From NCBI RefSeq assembly GCF_031656215.1, contig NZ_CP134228.1:4669001-4733000 (forward strand): a stretch of 64,000 nt of DNA, given 5' to 3'. The notes beneath the pieces were generated by a model. That model was not told the origin of the DNA, did no database searches, and saw only the letters and a list, made by a program, of their open reading frames with translations. A program made the translations under genes and the position numbers. Source of the DNA: Mesorhizobium koreense. Lineage in GTDB: Bacteria; Pseudomonadota; Alphaproteobacteria; Rhizobiales; Rhizobiaceae. Shown here in pieces: positions 35,244-45,046 of the stretch (position 1 is the stretch's first letter; each line of letters opens with the position of its first letter).

Positions 35244-35269
35244 TGTAACCATCAGGAATGTAACCATCA
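35244..35269. promoter_or_regulatory. Direct repeat in the hmgA-marR control region
   Basis: TGTAACCATCA occurs twice, at 35244-35254 and 35259-35269, with 4 bases between and one and a half helical turns start to start. On the minus strand the same stretch gives TTGATG, 17 bases, TACAAA, a plausible hmgA promoter, so a protein bound to the repeats would cover it. The divergent MarR protein is the natural candidate. Confidence 0.5.
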
Positions 35270-35336
35270 ACCCTTCGAAGTCCGCTTCGCGGGCGCCTCG
35301 AGGCGATGTTTTCACTGCCGATATGGACCATGCTCC

Positions 35337-35780
35337 ATGCCCGACGATAACCTCATCCTCGAAAATTTCCTGCCCTACCGCCTCATGCGTCTTTCGGAGG
35401 CGGTGAGCCGCGAATTCGCCAAAGCCTATCATGATCGTTACGGGCTGACGCGGCCCGAATGGCGGGTCTTCGCCACGCTCGGACAGTATGGCACGATGAC
35501 GGCGACGGCCATCGGCGCGCATTCGGCCATGCACAAGACCAAGGTGTCACGGGCCGTCGCGGCGCTTGAGAAGCGCAAATGGCTGGAGCGCGAGACCAAC
35601 CCCGCCGACCGCCGGGTCGAACGGCTGACGCTGACCAAGGCCGGACGCGCGGCCTATCGCGCCATGGTGCCGGTGGCGCGGGATTTCGAAGCGAAACTAC
35701 TAAGTCGCATTGAAGGGAGAGACGCCCAACGGGTTCTCGACGGACTTGCAGTGCTTCGATGCGCAATCGAAGCGTCTTGA
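35337..35780 (+). CDS. MarR-family transcriptional regulator of homogentisate catabolism
   Basis: 147 residues from ATG 35337. The winged-helix region reads LTRPEWRVFATLGQYGTMTA then HKTKVSRAVAALEKRKWLER, followed by the wing NPADRRVERLTLTKAG. It is divergent from hmgA with a 136-base gap that holds an 11-base direct repeat, the classic layout for a repressor of the adjacent pathway (HmgR-like). The effector is probably homogentisate or a related aromatic acid; this is inference from position. Confidence 0.85.
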   Translation: MPDDNLILENFLPYRLMRLSEAVSREFAKAYHDRYGLTRPEWRVFATLGQYGTMTATAIGAHSAMHKTKVSRAVAALEKRKWLERETNPADRRVERLTLTKAGRAAYRAMVPVARDFEAKLLSRIEGRDAQRVLDGLAVLRCAIEAS

Positions 35781-35822
35781 CCTCTTGCCCGCACCGGCCT
35801 TAAAATGTGGTCAGAAGGACCA
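35777..35822 (+). promoter_or_regulatory. Promoter and operator of the toxin-antitoxin operon
   Basis: TTGACC (35777-35782), an 18-base spacer and TAAAAT (35801-35806) make a good sigma-70 type promoter. The perfect inverted repeat TGGTC-AGAAG-GACCA (35808-35822) sits where transcription should start, as expected for autorepression. The -35 box overlaps the marR stop codon. Confidence 0.55.
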
Positions 35823-35828
35823 GTCAAA

Positions 35829-36083
35829 ATGACCAAGCATGTTGCTACCACCGAGTTGAAGGCGAAACTGTCAGAAATTCTCGGCGATGTGGAGCGCGGG
35901 GAAACGATTGGCGTGACACGCCACGGTAAGATGATTGCGCGAATTGTTCCCGTGCATCGTCATGACCGCGAACAGGTTCGAGGGGCGATAGAAGGATTGC
36001 GCAATCTTCGTGCATCCCTGCCCAAGACGGGTATCTCGCTGGAAGACGTTCTCAAATGGCGCCATGAGGGCCATCGCTACTGA
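35829..36083 (+). CDS. Phd/YefM-family antitoxin
   Basis: 84 residues from ATG 35829, with AAGGA 9 bases upstream. The N-terminal DNA-binding part, MTKHVATTELKAKLSEIL then GETIGVTRHGKMIARIVPV, is the prevent-host-death fold. The C-terminal tail should wrap the toxin. It overlaps the PIN-domain gene by one base (TGATG), the usual antitoxin-first order. Confidence 0.85.
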   Translation: MTKHVATTELKAKLSEILGDVERGETIGVTRHGKMIARIVPVHRHDREQVRGAIEGLRNLRASLPKTGISLEDVLKWRHEGHRY

Positions 36084-36496
36084 TGGCTTTTGTACTCGAT
36101 GCGTCCGTTACCGCAGCATGGCTGTTGCCTGACGAGGAGAGCCTTCTCGCCGAATATGTCCAGGACCTTCTGGTCCGGCATCATGCGGCCGTTCCGGCAG
36201 TCTGGTGGTTCGAGGTCCGGAACACCCTGCTTGTTGCAGAGAGGCGAAAGCACCTGTCAGAGGACCAGACGCACTTCATTCAGGATAGCCTCGCCTCGCT
36301 CCCGATCGTTTTCGACCGCGAACCCGACGAACGCGGCCTGATGGAAATTGCCCGGCGCAATGGCCTGACTGTCTATGATGCGAGCTACGTCGAATTGGCG
36401 CGGCGGCTGGCACTGCCGCTAGCCACTCTCGACAAGGCAATGGCCAGAGCAGCATTGAAGGAACAGGTCGACCTGGTCCTGAACATCAACCCCTGA
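36083..36496 (+). CDS. vapC: PIN-domain toxin (VapC family)
   Basis: 137 residues. The four acidic PIN positions are seen: Asp in FVLDASVTAAW, Glu in WWFEVRNTLL, Asp in LTVYDASYVELA and Asp in LATLDKAMA. VapC toxins cut specific RNAs (often tRNAs or rRNA) until bound by the antitoxin. The partner is the upstream Phd-type protein. The pair lies between marR and tdh with no other mobile-element signs. Confidence 0.87.
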   Translation: MAFVLDASVTAAWLLPDEESLLAEYVQDLLVRHHAAVPAVWWFEVRNTLLVAERRKHLSEDQTHFIQDSLASLPIVFDREPDERGLMEIARRNGLTVYDASYVELARRLALPLATLDKAMARAALKEQVDLVLNINP

Positions 36497-36499
36497 CCC

Positions 36500-37534
36500 T
36501 CACCAGTCCATCACCACCTTGCCGGAATTGCCCGACCGCATGGCGTCGAAGCCAGTCTGGAAGTCATCGATGCCGATCCTGTGCGTGATGAGGCCGGAGA
36601 CGTCGAGCGGGCCCTGCACCAGCGCGATCATCTTGTACCAGGTCTCGAACATCTCGCGCCCGTAGATGCCCTTCAGGGTCAGCATCTTGAAGATGACCTT
36701 GTTCCAGTCGATCTCGAAGCCGGTCGGCGCGATGCCGAGAATGGCGATTTTGCCGCCATTGTTCATGGTGTCGATCATGTCGCGGAAGGCGGGTGCGGCG
36801 CCCGACATCTCAAGCCCGACGTCAAACCCCTCGGTCATACCCTCGGCGCGCATCACGTCGCGCAGGCTCTCCTTCGACGCATCGACGACATGCTGGATGC
36901 CGAGCTTGCGAGCCAGGTCGAGTCGTACGGGATTGATGTCGGTAATGACCACCTTGCGGGCACCGACGCATTGCGCCACCAGCGCGCCCATGATGCCGAT
37001 CGGCCCGGCGCCTGTCACCAACACGTCTTCGCCGACGAGATCGAAAGAGAGCGCGGTGTGCACCGCATTGCCGAGCGGATCGAAGATCGCCGCGATCTCG
37101 TCTGGAATATCGTCGGGAATCGGCACGACATTGTGCTGCGGGACGGCCACATATTCAGCGAAGGCGCCGGGGCGGTTGACGCCGACACCCTTGGTATTGC
37201 GGCACAGATGCCCCCTGCCCGCGCGGCAGTTGCGGCAATGGCCGCAGACGATGTGCCCCTCGCCCGAGACGCGCTGGCCGCGCTTGTATTCCGTCACCGC
37301 CGAGCCGACATCCGCCACTTCGCCGACGAATTCGTGACCCGTCACCATGGGCACCGGCACCGTCTTCGCCGCCCATTTGTCCCAATTGTAGATATGGACG
37401 TCGGTGCCGCAGATCGCGGTCTTCCGGACCTTGATCAGCACGTCGTTCGGACCGATCTCGGGAACCGGCACCTCCTCCATCCAGATGCCGGGCTCCGCCC
37501 TGGCCTTCACCAGCGCCTTCATCATGTTGGACAT
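36500..37534 (-). CDS. tdh: L-threonine 3-dehydrogenase
   Basis: 344 residues from ATG 37534 (AAAGGA upstream). Zn-dependent medium-chain dehydrogenase: catalytic-zinc residues in [15 protein letters not shown] and TGHEFVGEV, the four-Cys structural zinc site [15 protein letters not shown], and the NAD-binding [27 protein letters not shown] is characteristic of Tdh. It oxidises threonine to 2-amino-3-ketobutyrate, which the product of kbl, further upstream in the same direction, cleaves to glycine and acetyl-CoA. Confidence 0.93.
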   Translation of the reverse strand: MSNMMKALVKARAEPGIWMEEVPVPEIGPNDVLIKVRKTAICGTDVHIYNWDKWAAKTVPVPMVTGHEFVGEVADVGSAVTEYKRGQRVSGEGHIVCGHCRNCRAGRGHLCRNTKGVGVNRPGAFAEYVAVPQHNVVPIPDDIPDEIAAIFDPLGNAVHTALSFDLVGEDVLVTGAGPIGIMGALVAQCVGARKVVITDINPVRLDLARKLGIQHVVDASKESLRDVMRAEGMTEGFDVGLEMSGAAPAFRDMIDTMNNGGKIAILGIAPTGFEIDWNKVIFKMLTLKGIYGREMFETWYKMIALVQGPLDVSGLITHRIGIDDFQTGFDAMRSGNSGKVVMDW

Positions 37535-37571
37535 GCGGATCCTTTCATGTCGGCCGAGGCGGAAACCATTT

Positions 37572-38189
37572 TCAACGCCGAACCACCGAGAAGGCGAAGT
37601 CGCGGCCCATCTTCTGGATATTCGCCTGCTTGATCCAGAACATCGCAAGCGGCTCGAGCAATCGTGAAGCGGCAAGCGGACCGGCGTCAATCGCCTCGAA
37701 ACCCAGTTCCTCGGCCAGGCGCGACACCACTCTCTTGGCTTCGGCGTCATCGCCCGCCACTGGCATCATCGGCCTCGACGGGAAATCGCGCGCGGCAGCC
37801 ATATTGTCGGCACCCGTTGTGTTGAACGCCTTCACCACACGCGCGCCCTTGGCCAGACTCGCTATCTGCTCGCCAGCGGATCGGTCAAAGCCGATCGCCA
37901 GGTCGAGCGACGGCGTCAGCGGATTGGTGGTATCGACCAGGATGGAGCCCGATAGCGGGCCGACTTCCTTCAACGCCGCCTCGACCGCAGCCCAAGGTAG
38001 GGACAGGACCGTCACATCCGCATCGGAAGCCGTATCGAGCGGAACTACCTGGAAGCCTTCGTCGGCCATCGACCGTGCACTGTCGCTCGTTCGGTCGCGC
38101 AACGCATAGACGACCTCGTGACCGGCCGTTCGCCATCCGCCGCCCAACGCACTCCCCACATTCCCAGCACCAATTATCGCAATCTTCAT
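37572..38189 (-). CDS. NAD(P)-binding reductase of the NADPH-F420 reductase-like family
   Basis: 205 residues from ATG 38189, with GGAG about 8 bases upstream. The N-terminal Rossmann motif is [19 protein letters not shown], then [11 protein letters not shown] and [19 protein letters not shown], a pattern shared with bacterial homologues of F420-dependent NADP reductase. The nicotinamide nucleotide is probably NADP. It lies between kbl and tdh on the same strand, so it may be co-expressed with threonine breakdown, but the substrate is unknown. Confidence 0.75.
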   Translation of the reverse strand: MKIAIIGAGNVGSALGGGWRTAGHEVVYALRDRTSDSARSMADEGFQVVPLDTASDADVTVLSLPWAAVEAALKEVGPLSGSILVDTTNPLTPSLDLAIGFDRSAGEQIASLAKGARVVKAFNTTGADNMAAARDFPSRPMMPVAGDDAEAKRVVSRLAEELGFEAIDAGPLAASRLLEPLAMFWIKQANIQKMGRDFAFSVVRR

Positions 38190-38266
38190 CTTATCTGCTC
38201 CTGTCCCGCCGCCCGTCACCATTTTGGATCACCAAGGTGCCGTTTCAAGCTGGCCGGATTGCCGGA

Positions 38267-39451
38267 TCAGATGACCCCCATCTCGTGCCCTATCGTTCCG
38301 AACGCCTCCACCGCACGATCGATGTCGGCGGCCGAGTGCGCGGCAGACATCTGAGTGCGGATGCGAGCCTGGCCTTTCGGCACGACGGGGAAGGAAAAGC
38401 CGATCACATAAATGCCGTGGTCGAGCAACCGCGCCGCCATTTCCTGCGCTACCTTGGCGTCGCCCAGCATCACAGGGATGATCGGGTGGCCGGCGCCGGC
38501 GAGCGTGAAACCGAGTTTCGTCATGCCTTCGCGGAAGCGCGCGGCATTGGCGTAGAGCTTTTTTCTCAGATCGCCGCCGGCGGCGACCATATCGAAGACC
38601 TTCAGCGAGGCCGCCGCGATCACCGGCGCTAGCGTGTTGGAGAATAGATAGGGCCGCGAGCGCTGGCGCAGCCAGTCGACCACCGCTGCCCTGCCCGACG
38701 TATAGCCGCCCGACGCACCGCCCAGCGCCTTGCCGAGCGTCCCGGTGACGATATCGACACGCCCTTCCACGCCACAGGCTTCCGGCGTGCCGCGCCCGTG
38801 TTCACCGACGAAGCCGACGGCATGGCTGTCGTCCACCATCACCATCGCATCGTATTTCTCGGCAAGGTCGCAGATGCCCTTCAGATTCGCGATGATGCCG
38901 TCCATGGAAAAGACGCCGTCGGTGGCGATCAGCCTGAAGCGGCAGTCGGCGGCCTCCTTCAGCCGCGCCTCCAGATCAGCCATGTCGTTGTTCGCGTAGC
39001 GGTAGCGCCTCGCCTTCGAAAGCCGCACTCCGTCGATGATCGAGGCGTGATTGAGCGCGTCCGAGATCACAGCGTCTTCCTCGCCGAGCAATGTCTCGAA
39101 CAGACCGCCATTGGCGTCGAAACAAGAGGAATAGAGGATCGTGTCCTCCATGCCGAGGAAGGCGGAAATCCTTGCTTCGAGCAGCTTGTGCTCCTCCTGC
39201 GTACCGCAGATGAAGCGCACCGAGGCCATGCCGTAGCCGTAGCGCTCCAGCGCATCCTTCGCGGCCTCGACCAGCGCCGCGCTGTCGGCAAGGCCGAGAT
39301 AGTTGTTGGCGCAGAAATTGAGGACGTCCTGCCCGGCCGAGCGGATATGGGCCGATTGCGGCGAGGTGATCACCCGCTCGCTCTTGTAGAGGCCGGCTCC
39401 CTTGAGGCCGGCGAGTTCGGATTCGATGTGGGAAAGAAATGCCTGGGTCAT
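38267..39451 (-). CDS. kbl: 2-amino-3-ketobutyrate coenzyme A ligase
   Basis: 394 residues from ATG 39451. PLP-dependent alpha-oxoamine synthase: [20 protein letters not shown] near residue 45, [19 protein letters not shown] and the PLP lysine in [15 protein letters not shown]. It converts 2-amino-3-ketobutyrate and CoA to glycine and acetyl-CoA. It is first in the run kbl, reductase, tdh; in many bacteria kbl and tdh are directly adjacent. Confidence 0.93.
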   Translation of the reverse strand: MTQAFLSHIESELAGLKGAGLYKSERVITSPQSAHIRSAGQDVLNFCANNYLGLADSAALVEAAKDALERYGYGMASVRFICGTQEEHKLLEARISAFLGMEDTILYSSCFDANGGLFETLLGEEDAVISDALNHASIIDGVRLSKARRYRYANNDMADLEARLKEAADCRFRLIATDGVFSMDGIIANLKGICDLAEKYDAMVMVDDSHAVGFVGEHGRGTPEACGVEGRVDIVTGTLGKALGGASGGYTSGRAAVVDWLRQRSRPYLFSNTLAPVIAAASLKVFDMVAAGGDLRKKLYANAARFREGMTKLGFTLAGAGHPIIPVMLGDAKVAQEMAARLLDHGIYVIGFSFPVVPKGQARIRTQMSAAHSAADIDRAVEAFGTIGHEMGVI

Positions 39452-39611
39452 GGCGTCTCCTCGGCTGCGGCGGAATGTGGCGCGGAAGGAGAGCCGAGTC
39501 CATCGGAAATGCGCCATGTCGCTCAGAGAAGAGCGACTGATCGGACAGGAATATGGCGGCCGCCATTTCTTCTCCATTGCTGCGTCAGGAAGCTGGTCGA
39601 AACCGTTCGAA

Positions 39612-40703
39612 TTATTCGTTCAGCGTGAACACCGCGCAGGGTGCCGCGATGCCGCGCAGCGTGTGCTCGCCGAGCGCGAGCAATGGCTGCGTCGTTTCCG
39701 CCGCGAACGCGCCGGAAAGCAATACGGGCCGGCCAAGCGTCCGGCAAAGGCCTTCGAGCCGGCTTACCACGTTAACGGAGGGACCGATCGCCGTGAAATC
39801 CAACCGATCGGCTGTCCCTATATTACCCCACAGCATCTCTCCGACATGCAACGCCATGCCGAACGGCAGCGGCGGCAAGCCTTGTGCGGCGCGAGCGCGA
39901 TCGAGGTGGTCCATGCCGGCACGTGCGGCAGCAACAGATCGGAGCGCAGCGTCGCATGCAGCGGAGGCGTTCCGCTCTCCGACAGGGAAGATCGCGAGCA
40001 CGCCGTCGCCTATGAATTTCAACACTTCGCCGCCGAAAGCGTGCACCGCGCCGGCTATCCGGTCGAACCAGGCGTCGAGCGCGGTGACTACATCCTTGGG
40101 ATCGGTCATTTCCGACAGTTCCGTGAAGCCCCGAAGATCGGCGTAGAGCAAGGCCGCCCGGACAATCTCTCCCAGCTCGCGACGCAGGCGGCCAGCCAGT
40201 ACCTGGGCCGCACTGCGCCGACCGAGATAGGCCTCCAGCAACGCAGCTAGGGTGGAGCGCGCGGCGAAGACGGCAAGCGGCGAGGCCGCGAAACGCGCCA
40301 CCTCACGCAGCTCTTCCAACTCGGAGCCGCTTAATGACCTGTTCGCCGCCCAGCTGATCACCGCGCCGTCGTGAATATCGCCGATGACATGTTCCCGTAC
40401 GGTGGCGGCGCCCAGCCCAGCCAGCCAGTCGCGACCAACGGTCCGGCTCCCCGGATTTGCCGGGCCAGCGGCTTCGAAGCCCAATGCTTCGATAACCCTC
40501 CCGGTGTCGGACCGCCATAACCATGTGCGCCGCGCAATGATCGGGTGTGCCGCCGCCTGCGTAAGCGCACCGGCCGTGATCGGCAGGCCGTCCGCGACGA
40601 GCCTTGCGCCAAGTGCCGACAGGAAAGCGGCGGTGTCGGGCACGCCGACAGCATCGTCGACCAGGAAGGACAGAGTAGAGGACAATCTCATGCGGCGGAT
40701 CAT
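39612..40703 (-). CDS. Class III adenylate/guanylate cyclase
   Basis: About 363 residues; starts at 40703 or 40691 are possible and neither has a clear ribosome-binding site. The C-terminal half is the cyclase domain: [20 protein letters not shown] (first metal Asp), [18 protein letters not shown] (second Asp), then [20 protein letters not shown] with the substrate- and transition-state-binding region. The N-terminal 170 residues have no recognised domain. No membrane segment is seen, so it is probably cytoplasmic. It is divergent from the SRPBCC gene. Confidence 0.78.
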   Translation of the reverse strand: MIRRMRLSSTLSFLVDDAVGVPDTAAFLSALGARLVADGLPITAGALTQAAAHPIIARRTWLWRSDTGRVIEALGFEAAGPANPGSRTVGRDWLAGLGAATVREHVIGDIHDGAVISWAANRSLSGSELEELREVARFAASPLAVFAARSTLAALLEAYLGRRSAAQVLAGRLRRELGEIVRAALLYADLRGFTELSEMTDPKDVVTALDAWFDRIAGAVHAFGGEVLKFIGDGVLAIFPVGERNASAACDAALRSVAAARAGMDHLDRARAAQGLPPLPFGMALHVGEMLWGNIGTADRLDFTAIGPSVNVVSRLEGLCRTLGRPVLLSGAFAAETTQPLLALGEHTLRGIAAPCAVFTLNE

Positions 40704-40824
40704 GCAACGGTGTCGGTTGCCTGTCATGAGGCTGGCGGCTGCTTTCTTGCGTGCAATGCCAATCGGGCTACATTGCTGACACCGGCACCGAAATCGCACC
40801 TCCGACCGAAGGAAGCCGCAGTCC

Positions 40825-41262
40825 ATGACCGAGACGCTTCATAGAGAAATTGAGATCGCGGCTCCGCAGGCAACGGTGTTCGCCTTCCTCACCGATCCGG
40901 ATAAGATGTTGCGCTGGATCGGCACGAACGCGAAGATCGACGCACGGCCGGGCGGCATCTATCTCCTCAGCGTCGCCGGCAAATACGCGGCACGCGGCGA
41001 GTTCACGGAAGTCATTCCCGTGCATCGCCTAGCCTACAGCTTCGGTTGGGAAGGGCGCGAGGAAGTCCCGCCAGGATCGAGCATGATCGAAATCGACCTG
41101 GTCGAAAAGGACGGCGGAACGCTGGTGCGCTTCACCCACAGCGGATTGCCGAACGAAGAGGAGCGGGCGAGCCACGAGAAAGGCTGGAACCATTATCTCG
41201 GCAGGCTGGCGATCGCAGCCACTGGTGGCGATCCGGGGCCGGACACGCACCCAGATGCGTAA
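40825..41262 (+). CDS. SRPBCC / AHSA1-domain protein
   Basis: 145 residues, beginning MTETLHREIEIAAPQATVFA with FLTDPDKMLRWIG, then KYAARGEFTEVIPVHRLAYS and a C-terminal EEERASHEKGWNHYLGRLA. This is the START-like activator-of-Hsp90 (AHSA1) fold, which binds small hydrophobic ligands; in bacteria the function is mostly unknown. It stands alone, between the cyclase gene (divergent) and the amino-acid permease gene (convergent). Confidence 0.8.
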   Translation: MTETLHREIEIAAPQATVFAFLTDPDKMLRWIGTNAKIDARPGGIYLLSVAGKYAARGEFTEVIPVHRLAYSFGWEGREEVPPGSSMIEIDLVEKDGGTLVRFTHSGLPNEEERASHEKGWNHYLGRLAIAATGGDPGPDTHPDA

Positions 41263-41328
41263 AGGAGCAAACGGGACGGAAAGAAGCTATCCACCTTTCG
41301 TCCGCCACGGTTACTACAGGATCCGGCC

Positions 41329-42372
41329 TCAGCGCACGTAGCCCTTGCCGTAATGGCGCTCGATGCGGGATTGGATCAGTTCGAAGCAGATCGACATTAC
41401 CCAATAGATGATGGCGGCCGCGATCAGCATTTCGAAGACGCGGAAATCGCGCTTGCCGATGATCTGAGCGGTCTTGGTCAGTTCCCAGACGCCCATCACG
41501 GAGACCAGCGAGGAATCCTTCAGCATGGCGATGAACTGGTTGCCGGTCGGCGGCACGATCAGCCGCATCGCCTGCGGGAAGATGATCTTGCGGAAGGTGA
41601 GCCCCGGCGGCAGGCCGAGCGCCATGGCGGCGTCGCGCTGGCCGTGCGGCACGCCAAGAATGCCGGCGCGGAAGATCTCGGCCATGTAGGCGCCGTAACA
41701 GAGCGACAGCGCGATGATGCCAGACGGCACCGCGTCGAGCGCGAACTGGCGGCCAAGCGTCGGCAGGCCGAGATAGATCAGATAGACTTGGAGAAGCAGC
41801 GGCGTGCCCCGGAAAAACGACGTGTAGAAGGTCGAGACGGCGTAGGCCGGGCCGGATTTCGACAGGCGCGCAAGTGCGGCCGCCATCGCCAAGCAGCAGG
41901 CGATGGCAATCGAAACCAGCGATACATAGAGCGTGGTCACCGCCCCCGTCGTGATGAGGAAGGCGATATTGGTTTGGCCGGTCTCGCTCTCCTCGAACCA
42001 GACGCCGAGGTCGCGGTTGAAACTGCCGACAAAGGCGACAAACAAAAGCAGAAGCTCGATCCAGACGACCACGATCTGGGCGCCGAAGGGCAGGAGCCGC
42101 ACGATGGCGACGTTCACCCATACCGCGACCGCAATGAGGATGCCGGTCACGATATTCAGTGCCAGGCCCGGTTCCGTGTCGGGGCCGGTCGCACCGCCCA
42201 GGAGCGGCGCCAGCAGACCGCCGACACGCGTGCCGCCGAGCCCCATCCAGGTGAGAACGACCGCGAGGCAGGCGACCAGGATGAAATCAGCCCGCGTCGG
42301 TTTCAGATCGTAGAGCCAAGAGCCGGGCGCCCTTTCAGCGTCCGGCCTGAGCGTGTCGTCGGCGCTCGACAC
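41329..42372 (-). CDS. Amino-acid ABC transporter permease (HisM/GlnP type)
   Basis: 347 residues, longer than the common 220-250 because of an N-terminal extension with extra membrane segments (ADFILVACLAVVLTWMGLGG). The transport domain shows FLITTGAVTTLYVSLVSIAI and the ATPase-contact loop AEIFRAGILGVPHGQRDAAM. It follows the binding-protein gene after 1 base on the minus strand. No ATP-binding gene is adjacent, so it must use a subunit encoded elsewhere. Confidence 0.85.
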   Translation of the reverse strand: MSSADDTLRPDAERAPGSWLYDLKPTRADFILVACLAVVLTWMGLGGTRVGGLLAPLLGGATGPDTEPGLALNIVTGILIAVAVWVNVAIVRLLPFGAQIVVVWIELLLLFVAFVGSFNRDLGVWFEESETGQTNIAFLITTGAVTTLYVSLVSIAIACCLAMAAALARLSKSGPAYAVSTFYTSFFRGTPLLLQVYLIYLGLPTLGRQFALDAVPSGIIALSLCYGAYMAEIFRAGILGVPHGQRDAAMALGLPPGLTFRKIIFPQAMRLIVPPTGNQFIAMLKDSSLVSVMGVWELTKTAQIIGKRDFRVFEMLIAAAIIYWVMSICFELIQSRIERHYGKGYVR

Positions 42373-42373
42373 G

Positions 42374-43213
42374 TCAGTTGGTCGTCTTCGCCGGCGTCGA
42401 AAGGTCGGTTCCGTACCACTTCACGGCGAGCTTGGTCAGCGTGCCGTCCTTGTGCATCGCCCCGATGATCTCCTTGATCTTGGCATCGAATTCGGGATCG
42501 CCCTTGTCGGTTGCGACCGCCAGCGGCTCGTAGAAGGCCGGATCGCCGACGACCCGCATCGGATAACCCTTCTTGATCGCCGCGTTAATCGTCGGCAGCG
42601 CGGAGAAGACCGCATCGAGACGCACGCCGTCGCCGAGCTTCAGGTCGTCGAAGGCGTTGGTGTCGGTGTCGTAGGGTTTGATCTCCTTCGGAGTCACCTG
42701 ATACTCGAAGGGCGGCACGCCCTGCGCGTCGATGACGAGATCCTTCTTCAGGTAGGCATCATAAGTACAGCCGCCGCAAGAACCGATGATCTTCCCGTTG
42801 AGCTCGGAGATCTTGGTGATCTTGGAATCCTTGTGCACCGCGAAGGAAGCCGGCGTGTAGTAATAGATCGCCGGGAAATCGAGCACTTCGGCGCGCTTCT
42901 TGGTCGGCGTCATGGAGCCAACGGAGAGGTCCCACCGACCGGCCCAGCCGCCCGCGGTGATGACTTCCCAGGCGGGCGTGACGGTCTTGAACTCCACGCC
43001 GAGACGCTTGGCGATCTCCTTGCCGACATCGATGTCGAAGCCGTCCATCTCGTTCTTGTCGTTCAGGAAGGATTGCGGCGGATATTCCGGGTCCGACGAC
43101 ATGGTCAGCGTCTTGGTCTTCATCACCCGGTCCAGCGTCTCGCCCGCATGCGCAGGCATCGCCAGCGCAAAGGCAAGAGAAGCGGCCAGGATGGATAGGC
43201 CGAAAGATTTCAT
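42374..43213 (-). CDS. Amino-acid-type ABC transporter substrate-binding protein
   Basis: 279 residues from ATG 43213, with GGGAG 8 bases upstream; the ATG at 43228 overlaps that site. A Sec signal peptide (MKSFGLSILAASLAFALAMPAHA) is followed by an SBP family 3 fold: LTMSSDPEYPPQSFLNDKNE, GFDIDVGKEIAKRLGVEF and WDLSVGSMTPTKKRAEVLDF. CGGCTY near residue 132 adds a possible disulfide. The ligand is probably an amino acid or small organic cation. It is first in the two-gene operon with the permease gene. Confidence 0.85.
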   Translation of the reverse strand: MKSFGLSILAASLAFALAMPAHAGETLDRVMKTKTLTMSSDPEYPPQSFLNDKNEMDGFDIDVGKEIAKRLGVEFKTVTPAWEVITAGGWAGRWDLSVGSMTPTKKRAEVLDFPAIYYYTPASFAVHKDSKITKISELNGKIIGSCGGCTYDAYLKKDLVIDAQGVPPFEYQVTPKEIKPYDTDTNAFDDLKLGDGVRLDAVFSALPTINAAIKKGYPMRVVGDPAFYEPLAVATDKGDPEFDAKIKEIIGAMHKDGTLTKLAVKWYGTDLSTPAKTTN

Positions 43214-43587
43214 GATCTGCACTCCCATTATGTTGAAAATCCCGTTGTTCTTGTTCTTGGCCCGAAGGCTTGCGGCGATCCTAAAGCGAGTTTCGCCGGA
43301 ATGGAAACATTTCTGTTTCGCGGTGTCGGGCTGGTCGGTTTCCGTAGGATTTATTCCTGCGGGACAAGCTATCGGATACGAAGTTCGTCCCCCACTCCGT
43401 CACGCTCCGCGCGCCACCTCTCCCCCCATTCGTGGGGTAGAGGAAGGGAGCCGAGCCTTGCGGTGGGCGTTTCCTCTCCCCCGTCGATCGGGGGAGAGAT
43501 GGTCAGCCCCCGGGTCCGGCCTATGGCCGGCCCGAGGACAGGCTCCGCTGATCGGAGTGGGTCGAACTTCACATACGATCGTCGGAC
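43214..43587. other. Intergenic region with two GC-rich hairpins
   Basis: 374 bases between the amino-acid binding-protein gene and gcdH, both on the minus strand. The half near gcdH holds two hairpins of the CCTCTCCCC/GGGGAGAGG type: CCTCT-CCCC...GGGG-AGAGG at 43417-43443 and a perfect 9-bp stem CTCTCCCCC/GGGGGAGAG at 43474-43498 (loop of 7). This looks like another interspersed repeat that may also terminate gcdH transcription. The remainder should hold the binding-protein promoter. I see no gene. Confidence 0.6.
43474..43498 (-). terminator. Hairpin downstream of gcdH
   Basis: A perfect 9-bp stem with a 7-base loop, about 90 bases past the gcdH stop on the minus strand. No T-run follows, so termination is plausible but not certain; it may primarily be a repeat element. 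Confidence 0.4.
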
Positions 43588-44811
<1,224 letters not shown>

Positions 44812-45046
44812 CTCGTTTCCATTGAAGATTGTCCGTCTGCGCAAGTCTAAGCCTAAATGTGCGGCCGGCAACGGCTTTTTCCGCCCGTTCGGCAAAATCA
44901 GCCATCGAGCTGAAAGGATGCGCTAACCACCCTTCTCGAATCCGCTCGCGCTTGGCGCTCAGGATGTGCTTGCCGAAGTCGAATTAACGAATTTCTCACG
45001 CAGTCCCCCTTCAGTCTCCGGCCAAGGGGATGCGAGGCGAGGGGTC

